Made by a program: the position numbers and the translations under genes. Of a stretch of 64,000 nt of DNA, positions 41,928 through 50,332 are shown piece by piece. Origin of the DNA: Occultella gossypii (GTDB lineage Bacteria > Actinomycetota > Actinomycetes > Actinomycetales > Beutenbergiaceae); the NCBI RefSeq assembly GCF_019947135.1, contig NZ_JAGSHT010000023.1, positions 62,001-126,000 of the forward strand. Direction: 5' to 3'. The stretch's first letter is position 1; each line of letters starts with the position of its first letter. The notes beneath the pieces were generated by a model. It did no database searches. It saw nothing but the letters and a program-made list of their open reading frames with translations, and was not told the DNA's origin.

Positions 41928-43148
41928 CTACCGCGCGTCCGGGAGGTGGGCGACCAGCACCGGACCCGAGGACCGCACCCGGAGCGGGCCGTCCGCATCG
42001 GAGACGAACGCGCTCTGCCCCGTCGAGAGCGTCATTCCCGCGGCGTCCGTGGTCAGCGAGACGGTCACGCGGCCGCCTGGGCCGGCGTCGGCCTCCGGTG
42101 TCCACCGATGCAGGCACACCACCAGGCGCGGCCCGTGCGCGGGCCCGGGCACGGGCCCGGGTGCGCCGGGCGACGCCCACAGCCCCAGATCACCCGCGGG
42201 CGAGGTGAACACGGCAGCGACGCCGTCGGGCTCGGCCTGAACCTGCGGCGGCTCGCCGACGCTCAGCCCGGCGATCCGCAGCACCTGCCGCAGATCCACG
42301 TGCTCCAGGCTCAGGCCCGCGCGCACCACGTTGCCGGAGGACGCCGTCAGTTCCAGACCCATCCCGCTCAGGTAGCCGTGGATCATCCCGGGCGGCAGGT
42401 ACCGGACCTCACCGGGCTCCATCCGGACCCGGTTCAGGAACAGCGCCAGGACCACCCCGACGTCACCGGGGTGGTGTTCGGCGAGCAGGGTGACCAGGCC
42501 CGCGTCGGGGTGCTCGGGGTGCTCCCGGGCCGCCCGCGCGAGGCCCTCCGCGATCTGCCGCTGCTTCGCCGCGCTCGAGGCGAGCAGCGTGGTGAGCGCG
42601 TAGAGCAGCTCGTCGCCGGGACCGGCCTGCGTGAGGGCGGAGACGATCGGGGCGAGAATCGACAGGTCCCACCCGGCCAGCGAGGCCTGGATCGCCGGCA
42701 CCGCCCGGAACCCGGCGAGCATCTGCACCTCGGAGAACGCGTGGATCAGGCCCGGTCGCGCGGAGTCGTCCGGGAAGAGGCGCTGCGGGGCGTAGGCATC
42801 CACACCGGCCGCCTCCTCGCGGGCGTGGCCGACCCGTGCCTGGGTGGCGTCGGGGCACACCTGGAGTGGCAGCGGCGCCCAGGTGGCGAGCAGACGCGCC
42901 TCGAACGGCAGCCGGCGCCCGCCGCCGCGCGTGGCCGCGACCCCGAGCGTCGCGGCCGGATGCGCCGCGACGAACCGGTCCAGCCGGACCGCGTGCCCGC
43001 CCTCGATGACCTGCGAGGAGTCCTCGCCGTGCGCCCCGATCCGCACCTCGGCGAGCGGGTGCCCGTCGGCGGGCACGCCGAGCAGCCCCTGGAGCAGGTC
43101 CCCGGAGCCCCAGCGGTAACGCAGCAGCGGATTGGTGAGCAGGTGCAC
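41928..43148 (-). CDS. Mannose-6-phosphate isomerase-like protein, altered Zn site
   Basis: The 406-residue protein has the fold and length of type I phosphomannose isomerase (N-terminal LLTNPLLRYRWGSGD and AEVRIGAH; C-terminal GNVVRAGLSLEHVDL). The zinc site is not intact: canonical Q-x-H-P is QVCP (Gln96 kept, His replaced by Cys98), and the Glu of HKPE is Gly133 (SARPGL). His257 in GMIHGYLSG and Arg276 remain. Loss of two of four ligands makes classical Man6P/Fru6P isomerase activity doubtful, although Cys can bind zinc. It follows the phosphodiesterase gene by six bases, forming an operon. A second, canonical manA may exist elsewhere in the genome. Confidence 0.75.
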   Translation of the reverse strand: MHLLTNPLLRYRWGSGDLLQGLLGVPADGHPLAEVRIGAHGEDSSQVIEGGHAVRLDRFVAAHPAATLGVAATRGGGRRLPFEARLLATWAPLPLQVCPDATQARVGHAREEAAGVDAYAPQRLFPDDSARPGLIHAFSEVQMLAGFRAVPAIQASLAGWDLSILAPIVSALTQAGPGDELLYALTTLLASSAAKQRQIAEGLARAAREHPEHPDAGLVTLLAEHHPGDVGVVLALFLNRVRMEPGEVRYLPPGMIHGYLSGMGLELTASSGNVVRAGLSLEHVDLRQVLRIAGLSVGEPPQVQAEPDGVAAVFTSPAGDLGLWASPGAPGPVPGPAHGPRLVVCLHRWTPEADAGPGGRVTVSLTTDAAGMTLSTGQSAFVSDADGPLRVRSSGPVLVAHLPDAR

Positions 43149-43154
43149 GTCGGC

Positions 43155-44075
43155 TCAGCGGACGGCGTTCAGGACCGGGGCGTCGCGGATGTACATGCCG
43201 GCCGCGGCGAGCCGCTCGGCCGTGCGGTCCGCATCCACGTGCGCGCCGACGGTGGCGCCGCCGCCCATCGGGACCACCGAGTGCAGGATCGTGTCGGTGT
43301 AGACGTGCACGAGGTTGAAGGCCTGCGCGCCGTCGCGGCCCCGGGTGCCCCGGTCCGGGGTCTGCAGGTCCTGGGTGTAGCAGGTGGCCGACGCCACGGA
43401 CACCGGGATCCCGGCGAAGGTGGACGAGGACGAGTAGTGGTAGTGCCCGGCCAGGATGGTGCGCACGTCCGTGCCCGAGAGGACGTCGGCGAGCGCCTGC
43501 TGGTCGCGGAGCTCGAACGTGACGAGCAGGTCCATCACGCACGGCGCCGGCGGGTGGTGCAGTGCGAGGACGGTGCCCTCCGGCGCGGGCTCGGCGAGCA
43601 CCCCGGCCAGCCACTCGAGCTGGGCCGGAGTGATCTCACCGTCGTGCCGGCCGGGCACCGTGGAGTCGAGGACCACGATGCGCAGCCCGCCGAGCATGAT
43701 CACCCGGTCGTACGGCTCGGTGAGGTCGGCGGCGTCGGCCGGTGCGTCCAGGAGGGTGCGCCGCATGGTGGCACGGTCGTCGTGGTTGCCCATCACCCAG
43801 ATCAGCTCGGCGCCGAGCCGCTCCGCCAGCGGCTCCACGACTCCGCGCAGGATCCGGTACGCCTCCTCCTCGCCGCGGTCCGCGAGGTCCCCGGTGAAGA
43901 TCAGCGCCTCGGGGCGCACGTTGGTGGCCTCGAGGTCGGCGAGCAGCGACTCGAGGTGGTCACGCATCGGCGCCACGCCGTGCAACAGCTCCCCCTCGGG
44001 CAGGAGGTGGGTGTCGGACAGGTGCACCAGCACGTGGTTCGGGTGCGGGTACTCGGCGGCGCGCAGGGAGGTCAC
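43155..44075 (-). CDS. Metallophosphoesterase, Rv0805/CpdA-like
   Basis: The 306-residue protein has all five metallophosphatase motifs: [32 protein letters not shown] and ILAGHYHYS. This is the CpdA/Rv0805 arrangement, enzymes that hydrolyse cyclic nucleotides or other phosphodiesters at a two-metal site. The C-terminal 60 residues carry a strand-rich extension ([15 protein letters not shown]). No signal peptide is present, so it is cytosolic. The GTG at 44075 is preferred over an upstream ATG at 44120, since family members start with a short N-terminal strand. It is followed after six bases by the phosphomannose-isomerase-like gene. Confidence 0.85.
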   Translation of the reverse strand: MTSLRAAEYPHPNHVLVHLSDTHLLPEGELLHGVAPMRDHLESLLADLEATNVRPEALIFTGDLADRGEEEAYRILRGVVEPLAERLGAELIWVMGNHDDRATMRRTLLDAPADAADLTEPYDRVIMLGGLRIVVLDSTVPGRHDGEITPAQLEWLAGVLAEPAPEGTVLALHHPPAPCVMDLLVTFELRDQQALADVLSGTDVRTILAGHYHYSSSSTFAGIPVSVASATCYTQDLQTPDRGTRGRDGAQAFNLVHVYTDTILHSVVPMGGGATVGAHVDADRTAERLAAAGMYIRDAPVLNAVR

Positions 44076-44187
44076 GGTTCCGAGTGTGGTGCACCCGTCG
44101 AACCGCGAGTTGAACGACACGTGAACAGCCTTGGACCGATATCGGGCCGGTGTGGGGTCCGTTCGCCGGACGCGGCAGGGCCCGGCG

Positions 44188-45033
44188 TCAGCGCAGGACG
44201 ACGGCGGCCGCCTGCTCCCAGCGCGCGCGCCAGTCCCCGATCGGCTCCACGCCGATCGCCGTCAGCGCGCCGTGGCCGAGCACGGACCAGGCCGGGCGGG
44301 GCGCGGGGCGCGCGAACGAGGCCGAGTCGGTCGGGGTCACCATCGCCGGGTCGTGGCCGGCGGAGGCGACGACGGCGCGGGCGAAGTCGTACCAGGACGC
44401 CCGCCCTCCGGAGGTGGCGTGGTAGGTGCCGGTCGGGGCGTCCGCCGCGATCAGCGCGGCGATCAGACGCGCGACGTCCCCGGTCCAGGTGGGCTGGCCG
44501 ACCTGGTCGTCGACGACGCTGAGCGAGTCCTTCTCGCCGGCGAGGCGGGCCATGGTCGCGGCGAAGTTGGGGCCGTGCGCGCCGTACAGCCACGCCGTAC
44601 GCAGGATCCAGTGCTCGGGCGCCTCGGCGCGGACCGCCCACTCCCCCGCGGCCTTCGTGCGGCCGTACGCGGACCGGGGGGCGACCGTGGCGGCCTCGTC
44701 GTACGGTGCGGTGGCGTCCCCGGCGAACACGTAGTCGGTGGAGATCTGCACGAGCCGGGCGCCGGCCCGGGCGCAGGCACGGGCCAGGTTCGCGGGGCCG
44801 ACGGCGTTCGCGGTGAACGCCTCCGCCTCGGCCGTCTCGGCGGCGTCGACGGCGGTCCAGGCCGCGCAGTTGACCACCAGGTCTGCGCCGGCGAGGGCGT
44901 CCGGCAGGATCGGGCCGGCCGTGATGTCGAGGTCCGCGCGGGTGCGCGGGAGGACGTCGTGCCCGGCCTCCCGCAGGACCGTCACGACGTCCGTGCCGAG
45001 CATGCCGTTGACGCCGGTGACCAGGATTCGCAC
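44188..45033 (-). CDS. rfbD: dTDP-4-dehydrorhamnose reductase
   Basis: The 281-residue SDR enzyme makes dTDP-L-rhamnose in the last step of that pathway. The cofactor motif is [12 protein letters not shown] at the N-terminus; the active site has STDYVFAGD and Tyr-x3-Lys in [14 protein letters not shown], with the typical [10 protein letters not shown] and [19 protein letters not shown]. The GTG at 45033 has AAGGGA upstream. The other rml genes are not in this window, so it is a detached member. Rhamnose would be needed for the arabinogalactan-type linker or other wall glycans, and possibly for the polysaccharide built by genes at 54-63 kb. Confidence 0.9.
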   Translation of the reverse strand: MRILVTGVNGMLGTDVVTVLREAGHDVLPRTRADLDITAGPILPDALAGADLVVNCAAWTAVDAAETAEAEAFTANAVGPANLARACARAGARLVQISTDYVFAGDATAPYDEAATVAPRSAYGRTKAAGEWAVRAEAPEHWILRTAWLYGAHGPNFAATMARLAGEKDSLSVVDDQVGQPTWTGDVARLIAALIAADAPTGTYHATSGGRASWYDFARAVVASAGHDPAMVTPTDSASFARPAPRPAWSVLGHGALTAIGVEPIGDWRARWEQAAAVVLR

Positions 45034-45104
45034 GTGCTGTCCCTTCGTCCGTGCCGGTCGTCCCCGGGTCGGTGGGGCGCGGCCGGCCGGGTCTGCGTGG
45101 TCGG

Positions 45105-45779
45105 CTATCCGTTCGCGCCGGTGTCGCCGGTCGCCGTGCCGGCGTCCGCGGACCCGGTGGGGTCCACGGTGGCGAGGAGTTCGCGCAGATCGGTGAGCTC
45201 CTCGGGTTGAGCCGTGACGATCTGCTCGGCGATGGCCGCCAGCTCCGGGCTGGTGCCGGTGGTGAGCACCTCCTCGGCGAGCGCCAGGGTGGCCTCGTGA
45301 TGGGCGATCATCCCGTTCAGGTAGATCACCGTCGCCTCGGACCCGGTGCCGACGAAGAGTTCCTGCAGCTCCTCGGGGGTGAGCATCCCGGTGAGCGTGC
45401 CGGCGGCCGCGGGGTCCGCGGGTTCCTCGCCCCAGGTGACCAGCAGCGCCTGGAGGTCCTCGCTCTCGCGTCCCTGCACGTTGGTGAGGGTGCCGGCCAG
45501 CCCGAGCACATCCTCCGGCACGCCGGCCTTGCTGAGGATGGCCTGGTGCATCTGCGAACTCTGCCCGTGGTAGGTCCGGATCGCGTTCGCGAAGTCGATG
45601 TCCGCCTGGTTGCCCGGCTCGGGTTCGGCTGTGGTCTCCTCGGCGCTCGGGCTCGGCGAGGTCTGCTCGCCGGCGGTCTCGGTCGCCGACGGGGACGTGT
45701 CCGGCGACGGGTCCGTGCACCCCACCAGAAGCCCGAGGGCGAGGGTGGCGGCTGCACACTGGACGAGACGGCGCGTCAT
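45105..45779 (-). CDS. DUF305 lipoprotein
   Basis: The 224-residue protein is a lipoprotein: signal peptide with the lipobox LLVGC (Cys21), then a Thr/Ser/Pro/Glu-rich spacer (to about residue 56), and a DUF305 domain. DUF305 is a ferritin-like helical fold with conserved motifs seen as DIDFANAIRTYHGQSSQMHQAIL in its first helix and VIYLNGMIAHHEATLALAEEVL in the second; the usual His/Met pattern (M-x2-HH) is kept. Family members bind metals such as copper in some cases. It is membrane-tethered on the outer face. The ATG at 45779 gives a normal signal peptide. Role unknown. Confidence 0.88.
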   Translation of the reverse strand: MTRRLVQCAAATLALGLLVGCTDPSPDTSPSATETAGEQTSPSPSAEETTAEPEPGNQADIDFANAIRTYHGQSSQMHQAILSKAGVPEDVLGLAGTLTNVQGRESEDLQALLVTWGEEPADPAAAGTLTGMLTPEELQELFVGTGSEATVIYLNGMIAHHEATLALAEEVLTTGTSPELAAIAEQIVTAQPEELTDLRELLATVDPTGSADAGTATGDTGANG

Positions 45780-45861
45780 GACGAGATCCTTCGTGTTCCC
45801 ACGCCCCGGCTTCGCACGGTGCGTGGGGCAGGCCCACCCTAACGGCCGCCAGCGGCCAGGT

Positions 45862-46242
45862 TCAGTCGACGAGCCGGGAGGAGTCGAGCGAGTCGCTGAT
45901 CGCGGAGGTGATGCGCGCGTAGAGCACGTCGGCCCCGTGCAGCAGGTCCCGGTACTGCTCCGGCAGGTCCGCGGGTGCGAACACGGCCAGCTCGGGTCGG
46001 CGCGTGGTCCGACCGCGCTTGTTGACGGCCATCCCGACGGCCGTCACCTCGTACCGCCACCGTGGCTCGGCCAGCGGCCGCCCGGCGGCATCGGTCCCGA
46101 CCAGGGAGATCGCCTCGATCAGCTCGTCGACGAGGAGTTCGGTGCCCCAGCGCGGGTGGGTCAGCTGCTCTCGGAGCTGCTCCGGTAGCGCGTGCACGAA
46201 CGTCGCCGACGCCCGGACTGTGGTCGCGGGATTCGCGCTCAT
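45862..46242 (-). CDS. Hypothetical protein, 126 residues
   Basis: I do not recognise this family. The ATG at 46242 opens a 126-residue soluble protein with an Ala/Thr N-terminus (MSANPATTVRASATF), a central part with LPEQLREQLTHPRWGTELLVDELIEAISLVG, a strand-rich segment RWRYEVTAVGMAVNKRGRTTR, and a helical end with PADLPEQYRDLLHGADVLYARI. No Cys pairs, signal or membrane segment. Codon bias (GC-rich third positions) is like its neighbours, so the gene is probably real. A longer frame extends upstream to 46416 but is less convincing. It stands alone on the minus strand. Confidence 0.6.
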   Translation of the reverse strand: MSANPATTVRASATFVHALPEQLREQLTHPRWGTELLVDELIEAISLVGTDAAGRPLAEPRWRYEVTAVGMAVNKRGRTTRRPELAVFAPADLPEQYRDLLHGADVLYARITSAISDSLDSSRLVD

Positions 46243-46427
46243 CGGATCCGACCCAACTCTTCGCACCCGGAGGCGTCCATGACACAGTCCCTCGTCTCGA
46301 TCGGGCCGTAGACGCGCCCCTGCATCGGCCCCATACGCCACGATACTTGCGTACGGCACCAGAAGCACAACTCGGGCCCACCGGGTTTGGGTGATATGGG
46401 GGGCGATCGCCCGCACCGCCCGCCCGC

Positions 46428-47123
46428 TCAGCCAGCCGCGGGCTCACGGAGCGTGATCTGCAGCCCCCGGGCCCGACCGAGGACGTCGCTCAGCACTCGC
46501 AGCCGCGGGTCCGGGACGTCGTGGAAGGACCGCCGCGGCAGACCGGCGAGCACCGCCAGCCGCGGCTCCTCCAGCACCTGCGCGGCCAGCGCACGGTCCC
46601 CGCCGAGGACCAGCCCGGCCGGGGTGGTGCCCGCCGCCGGCAGGGCGTGCTCGCCGAGGATCCGGACGACGTGCCCGACGACGGCGGTGACGAGTTCGTC
46701 GGCCTGATTGCCCCGCCGTCGGGCGAACCGCTGCTGCGACCAGCCGCCCGCGGCCGTGCGCGACTGCACGTAGCGGGTGCCGCTCTTGTGGGCCGTCAGG
46801 TCGGCGCCGTGCGCCCGCCCGACGGCGTAGCCACCGCGGCGGATCAGGATCAGGACGAGGTCGGTCGGGCCGTGCGCCCAGCCGGGTACGTCGGCAAGAG
46901 TGGTGGGCGGCTCGCCCGGCCAGGACGTCAGGACGGCGGTGGCGCCGTCGGCGCCGAGCAGCGTGACGCCGTCGGGGACCGGCCCGCGCCCGCCCGCCAC
47001 TGCGTCATCGGAGTCGTTGCCCAGAACCAGTTCGGCGCCGCCGTGCCGCTCGCCGAAGCCGGCGAGCCAGCGCGCCACGCGCGCGCCCGGCACCTCGACG
47101 CGGCGTTCGGTCTGGGCGGGCAC
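46428..47123 (-). CDS. acVLRF1 family peptidyl-tRNA hydrolase
   Basis: The 231-residue protein matches the actinobacterial Vms1-like release factor family (acVLRF1), predicted to rescue stalled ribosomes by cleaving peptidyl-tRNA. The catalytic loop region AGGWSQQRFARRRGNQADELV carries the GxxQ-like GGWSQQ, preceded by HKSGTRYVQSRTA; the N-terminal strand LARWLAGFGERHGG and C-terminal DVLGRARGLQITL also fit. The start is GTG 47123 with a CATGAT hexamer six bases upstream, suggesting a leaderless mRNA. A longer frame continues upstream, rich in Arg/Ala, and is not convincing. Neighbouring minus-strand genes may form an operon but gaps are 60-150 bases. Confidence 0.8.
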   Translation of the reverse strand: MPAQTERRVEVPGARVARWLAGFGERHGGAELVLGNDSDDAVAGGRGPVPDGVTLLGADGATAVLTSWPGEPPTTLADVPGWAHGPTDLVLILIRRGGYAVGRAHGADLTAHKSGTRYVQSRTAAGGWSQQRFARRRGNQADELVTAVVGHVVRILGEHALPAAGTTPAGLVLGGDRALAAQVLEEPRLAVLAGLPRRSFHDVPDPRLRVLSDVLGRARGLQITLREPAAG

Positions 47124-47185
47124 GCACCGATCATGGCAGGTGCCCCGACCTGCCCGGGCGACCGGCCGCCGTCGGGCCGGTTGCG

Positions 47186-47785
47186 TCAGTGCGCGCGGCG
47201 GCGCAGCGTCGTGAGCAGCTGCGAGAGCGCCGGGGCGGGGTCGGCGTGCACGGCGTCGGCGTCGGTGCGGTAGCGGTGCACCCGCAGCCGCCCGTGCACC
47301 CGCGTGGTGTCCTCGGTCCACTCCGGGACCCGGACCAGGTCAGCGACGGCGCGTGGATCCACCGCGGTCCGGGTCGCGGTGGTGGCTCCGGAGGCGTCCG
47401 TGGTGAGCGTGACGTCGCGCAGCTCGCCGGTGCGCAGCAGCCAGAACTCATGGACCCGGCGCGAGGCGTCAGCTCCGATCCGTTCGCCCTTGCTGTCGGT
47501 GACGAAGAACTCCTCCACGAGGGTGCCGGTCACCCGCCAGCCGCCGATGGGTTCCCGGCGTTCCAGGGTCGGGACCAGCACGGACTCGCCGAGCTCGTGC
47601 CACCCGAACTGCTCGGCGGCACGCGGGGGCCGGTACTCCTGGGACACCCACTCGTCCTGCGGCACCCGGGCCGCCTCCAACTCGTGCGCGACCTTGCGCG
47701 CGAACGCGAGCACGTGGGTGAACGCGATCGGGTCGTTCGGCTCCGCCGCGGCCAGATCGCTGGGTTCTTCGACCGTCTCCGACAT
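47186..47785 (-). CDS. Hypothetical protein, 199 residues
   Basis: I do not recognise the family. The ATG at 47785 opens a 199-residue acidic protein with an N-terminal helix (PIAFTHVLAFARKVAHELEAARVPQDEWV), a central all-beta part (VLVPTLERREPIGGWRVTGTLVEEFFVTDSKGERI and HEFWLLRTGELRDVTLTTDASG), and a C-terminal helix LSQLLTTLRRRAH. There is no signal peptide, TM segment or metal motif. Size and strand pattern suggest a soluble domain pair. Base use is the same as in its neighbours. It lies between the comB-like gene and the acVLRF1 gene, all on the minus strand. Confidence 0.65.
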   Translation of the reverse strand: MSETVEEPSDLAAAEPNDPIAFTHVLAFARKVAHELEAARVPQDEWVSQEYRPPRAAEQFGWHELGESVLVPTLERREPIGGWRVTGTLVEEFFVTDSKGERIGADASRRVHEFWLLRTGELRDVTLTTDASGATTATRTAVDPRAVADLVRVPEWTEDTTRVHGRLRVHRYRTDADAVHADPAPALSQLLTTLRRRAH

Positions 47786-47883
47786 GACGCCTCCTGCTTT
47801 GGTGGCTCCACTTTCGAGTCTCCCACAGGGGCGCGCGCCGCGCAGGTCGCTCCTGCCCGACGACGGCGTGGCTCGCCGGCCGG

Positions 47884-47995
47884 CTCGTTCGGCTGACCCG
47901 AAGTGCGGGTCGCGCCAGGAACTACCCGCAGGTCGCGTCAGCGGAATCGCCGGGCGCCTCGTTCGCCTGACTCGAAGTGCGGGTCGCGTGCAGGA
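47884..47995. repeat. Imperfect 74-base tandem duplication at comB-like gene end
   Basis: The block 47958-47995 (within the last codons of the comB-like gene) matches 47884-47920 (downstream of its stop) with only a few differences, starting CTCGTTCG and sharing CGAAGTGCGGGTCGCG. The starts are 74 bases apart and weaker matching continues after each, so this looks like an old tandem duplication of the gene end. Confidence 0.65.
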
Positions 47996-48849
47996 CCATC
48001 GACGGTTCGCGTCATGGGAACCGGATCCGCTGGGATGAACCCGTGGCCCTCGGCGACCGCACCGACGAGCAGCGGGACCGCGTCACCGGCGCCCACCTCG
48101 GCGGCGATGCGCACGTCCTCGCCGTGGCCGGCGGTGACCAGTTCCCGGCCGCTGGCGAGATCGGCCAGCAGCCGCGGCCAGCCGGAGTCGGCAGCAGCCG
48201 TGCGCGCCGCGCGGTAGGCGTCGCGGGCCACCTGCGCCTCGGGTGAGCACGCGCCCGGCGCACCGACGGACGCGGCCGCACCACCGCCGTCGGGCAGTGC
48301 TTCGGCGACGGCGTCGATCACGGCACCGGCGCCCCAGAGGTCCTCCACGGCGGGGCGCAGCGTGCCGTCCGGCCACCGCTCGCCGGCCGCGATGACCAGG
48401 ACCCCGACGCCCCGGGCCGCGGCCCATCGACCGACCGCGGCCGCGTTGCGCAGGCAGCCGGCCAGCACCTGCGCGCCCGCGGACTGCAGGTGGTGGGAGA
48501 TCGTGGCGCCGTTCGGTGACGGCAGCACCACCCGCCGCAGCCCCTCGGCCCGGCGCAGCGAACCCGGCGCGAGGCTCACCTGTCCCGGTCCCGCCTCGCC
48601 CCGGCGGACCGCGAGCTCGGCGTCGTGGCGTTTGGCGTGCTCGGCGGCGTCGGCGCGCGCCCACGGGTAGGGCAGCACCTCGATGCCACGGTCGGCGGCC
48701 ACCGAGACGGCGGTACTGAAGCTGAGCACGTCCACCACCACGGCGACCTCGCCCGGCCGGATCAGCGCCGCGCCGGCCCGGCCCCACTCGAAGCGGACCC
48801 GAGCGCCTGCCTGGGTGTGCGCCGAGTCGGCAGCGTCGGACCGGTTCAC
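47938..48849 (-). CDS. 2-phosphosulfolactate phosphatase family protein
   Basis: The 303-residue protein resembles ComB, 2-phosphosulfolactate phosphatase, a Mg-dependent enzyme named from coenzyme M biosynthesis but widespread with unknown roles in bacteria. Matching parts are VVVDVLSFSTAVSVAADRGIEVLPY, VLPSPNGATISHHLQSAGAQVLAGCLRNAAAVGRW, and VLVIAAGERWPDGTLRPAVEDLWGAGAVID. The acidic metal residues in VVVDVLSFST and AVEDLWGAG are present. GTG start at 48849 overlaps the upstream MFS gene's stop (GTGA), so it is co-transcribed. Its end lies in a tandem duplication. Coenzyme M is not expected in this organism, so the actual substrate is open. Confidence 0.82.
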   Translation of the reverse strand: MNRSDAADSAHTQAGARVRFEWGRAGAALIRPGEVAVVVDVLSFSTAVSVAADRGIEVLPYPWARADAAEHAKRHDAELAVRRGEAGPGQVSLAPGSLRRAEGLRRVVLPSPNGATISHHLQSAGAQVLAGCLRNAAAVGRWAAARGVGVLVIAAGERWPDGTLRPAVEDLWGAGAVIDAVAEALPDGGGAAASVGAPGACSPEAQVARDAYRAARTAAADSGWPRLLADLASGRELVTAGHGEDVRIAAEVGAGDAVPLLVGAVAEGHGFIPADPVPMTRTVDGPARDPHFESGERGARRFR

Positions 48850-50078
48850 AGGATCCCGGCCCGACGGCGGGTGGCCCGGTTCGCGTGCACGGACCAGCGG
48901 GGCACCCAGCGCCAGAGCGCGAGCGCCGCCACGGCGCCGAGGGCGCCCATCGCCCCGATCCCGGCCGCGAGGGACCCGAGCGCCGTCCCGGCGGAGACCA
49001 CGAGCGGGCCAGAGGCGCTGCCGGAGTCGGAGAACAGCCGCCAGATGCCGAGGTACTGGGCGCGTTCGCCCGGCGGCGCGGTGTCCGCGCCGAGCGTCAT
49101 CAGGATGCCGGAGCCGATGCCGTTGCCGAACCCCATGATCATGGCCACGATGCTGACGCTGACGAGGGTGTCGGTGAAGATCAGGGCGATCATCGCGGCG
49201 CCCATGACGAGCATGGACGGGATCGCCACCCAGAGTCTGCCGTACCGGTCCATGACCTTGCCGGCCGGGTAGAACAGGAGCATGTCGACGGCGCCGGAGA
49301 TCCCGAACACCAGCGCGGTCGCGGAGGGCTCGAAGCCGAGGTGCTCGGTCCACAGCGGCAGCACCGTCTGGCGTGCGCCCCGGACCGCGCCGATGAGCAG
49401 CACGGCCACGCCGAGGGTGCGGAACACGGGCAGGTACTCACGCAGCACGGCCCGCATCGGGCGGCGCGGCGCGGCGTCGCGGGCGGCCACCGTGCGCTCG
49501 TGGGCCACCTCCGGGGCGATGACGACCACGATCGCCGCGGCCAGGGAGGTGCCCACCCCGAGCCAGTAGGCGTTCGCGGTGTCCGCGCCTCCGTGGATCA
49601 GTGCGGCGCCGGCGAACGGGCCGATGAACAGGCCGATCCGGGCGACCCCGCCGAGGGTGGACAGCGCCCTGGCCCGGCGCAGCGGGTGGATCACCTCGGT
49701 CAGGTAGGACTGCCGGGCGAGGGTGTACACGGAGTTCGTGGCCCCCACCAGCAGCACGCCGGCACCGATCACGATCAGGTTGGTCGCGAGCGCGATCGTG
49801 GCCATCCCGGCCATCGCCACGATCGAGGAGCCGATCATGGCCTTTCGGTCACCGAACCGGGCCGCGAGCATCCCGGCCGGGACGTCGGCGAGGATCTGCC
49901 CGATCGGCAGCAGCGCGGCCACCAGGGCCGCGGTGGCCAGGTCCGCTCCGAGGCCGATGGCGGTCACTGCGATCAGCGGAAGCATCGCCCCGACGCCGAT
50001 CTCGAACAGCAACGACGGCAGGTACACGCCGGGGATCATCGTCCGCAGGGACGTGATGTGGTCGGGGGTGGGTTTCAT
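48846..50078 (-). CDS. MFS transporter
   Basis: The 410-residue protein has 12 predicted membrane helices. Typical MFS elements are GQILADVPAGMLAARFGDRKAMIGSS (loop 2-3 motif), the central break with a charged loop (VAHERTVAARDAAPRRPMRAVL), and a second repeat LFYPAGKVMDRYGRLWVAI. The ATG at 50078 gives a short cytoplasmic N-terminus; a longer frame begins at 50117. No substrate can be inferred. It overlaps the phosphosulfolactate-phosphatase-like gene by four bases, so export of that gene's product or precursor is one guess. It faces the polysaccharide dehydratase gene divergently across about 250 bases that hold no gene. Confidence 0.88.
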   Translation of the reverse strand: MKPTPDHITSLRTMIPGVYLPSLLFEIGVGAMLPLIAVTAIGLGADLATAALVAALLPIGQILADVPAGMLAARFGDRKAMIGSSIVAMAGMATIALATNLIVIGAGVLLVGATNSVYTLARQSYLTEVIHPLRRARALSTLGGVARIGLFIGPFAGAALIHGGADTANAYWLGVGTSLAAAIVVVIAPEVAHERTVAARDAAPRRPMRAVLREYLPVFRTLGVAVLLIGAVRGARQTVLPLWTEHLGFEPSATALVFGISGAVDMLLFYPAGKVMDRYGRLWVAIPSMLVMGAAMIALIFTDTLVSVSIVAMIMGFGNGIGSGILMTLGADTAPPGERAQYLGIWRLFSDSGSASGPLVVSAGTALGSLAAGIGAMGALGAVAALALWRWVPRWSVHANRATRRRAGIL

Positions 50079-50332
50079 CGCGGGGTCATCGTCTCGCACC
50101 CGTCGGGGCCGGCGCACGGGCGGTCAGTGGTCAAGACGAGTGCGTCGAATCCCAACGGACCGAGCTGAGGCCATGACGCCGGGCGCCCGGGGTGCGCTCC
50201 CACGCGCGCGCGCCTAGTTTGGGGACCGGGGCAGACAGGCTGCGGATCGCGTGCCGATGCCCGTCGGCTCACGCTCGATTCCAGTCACTAGTCATTGTCG
50301 ATCGTCAGACATTTGGGGAATGAGATCAGCCG

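Noticed and set aside
46320-46360. Possible promoter TTGTGC with TATCGT before the gene at 46242
   Set aside because: The spacing is 19 bases, too long, and such hexamers occur often by chance.
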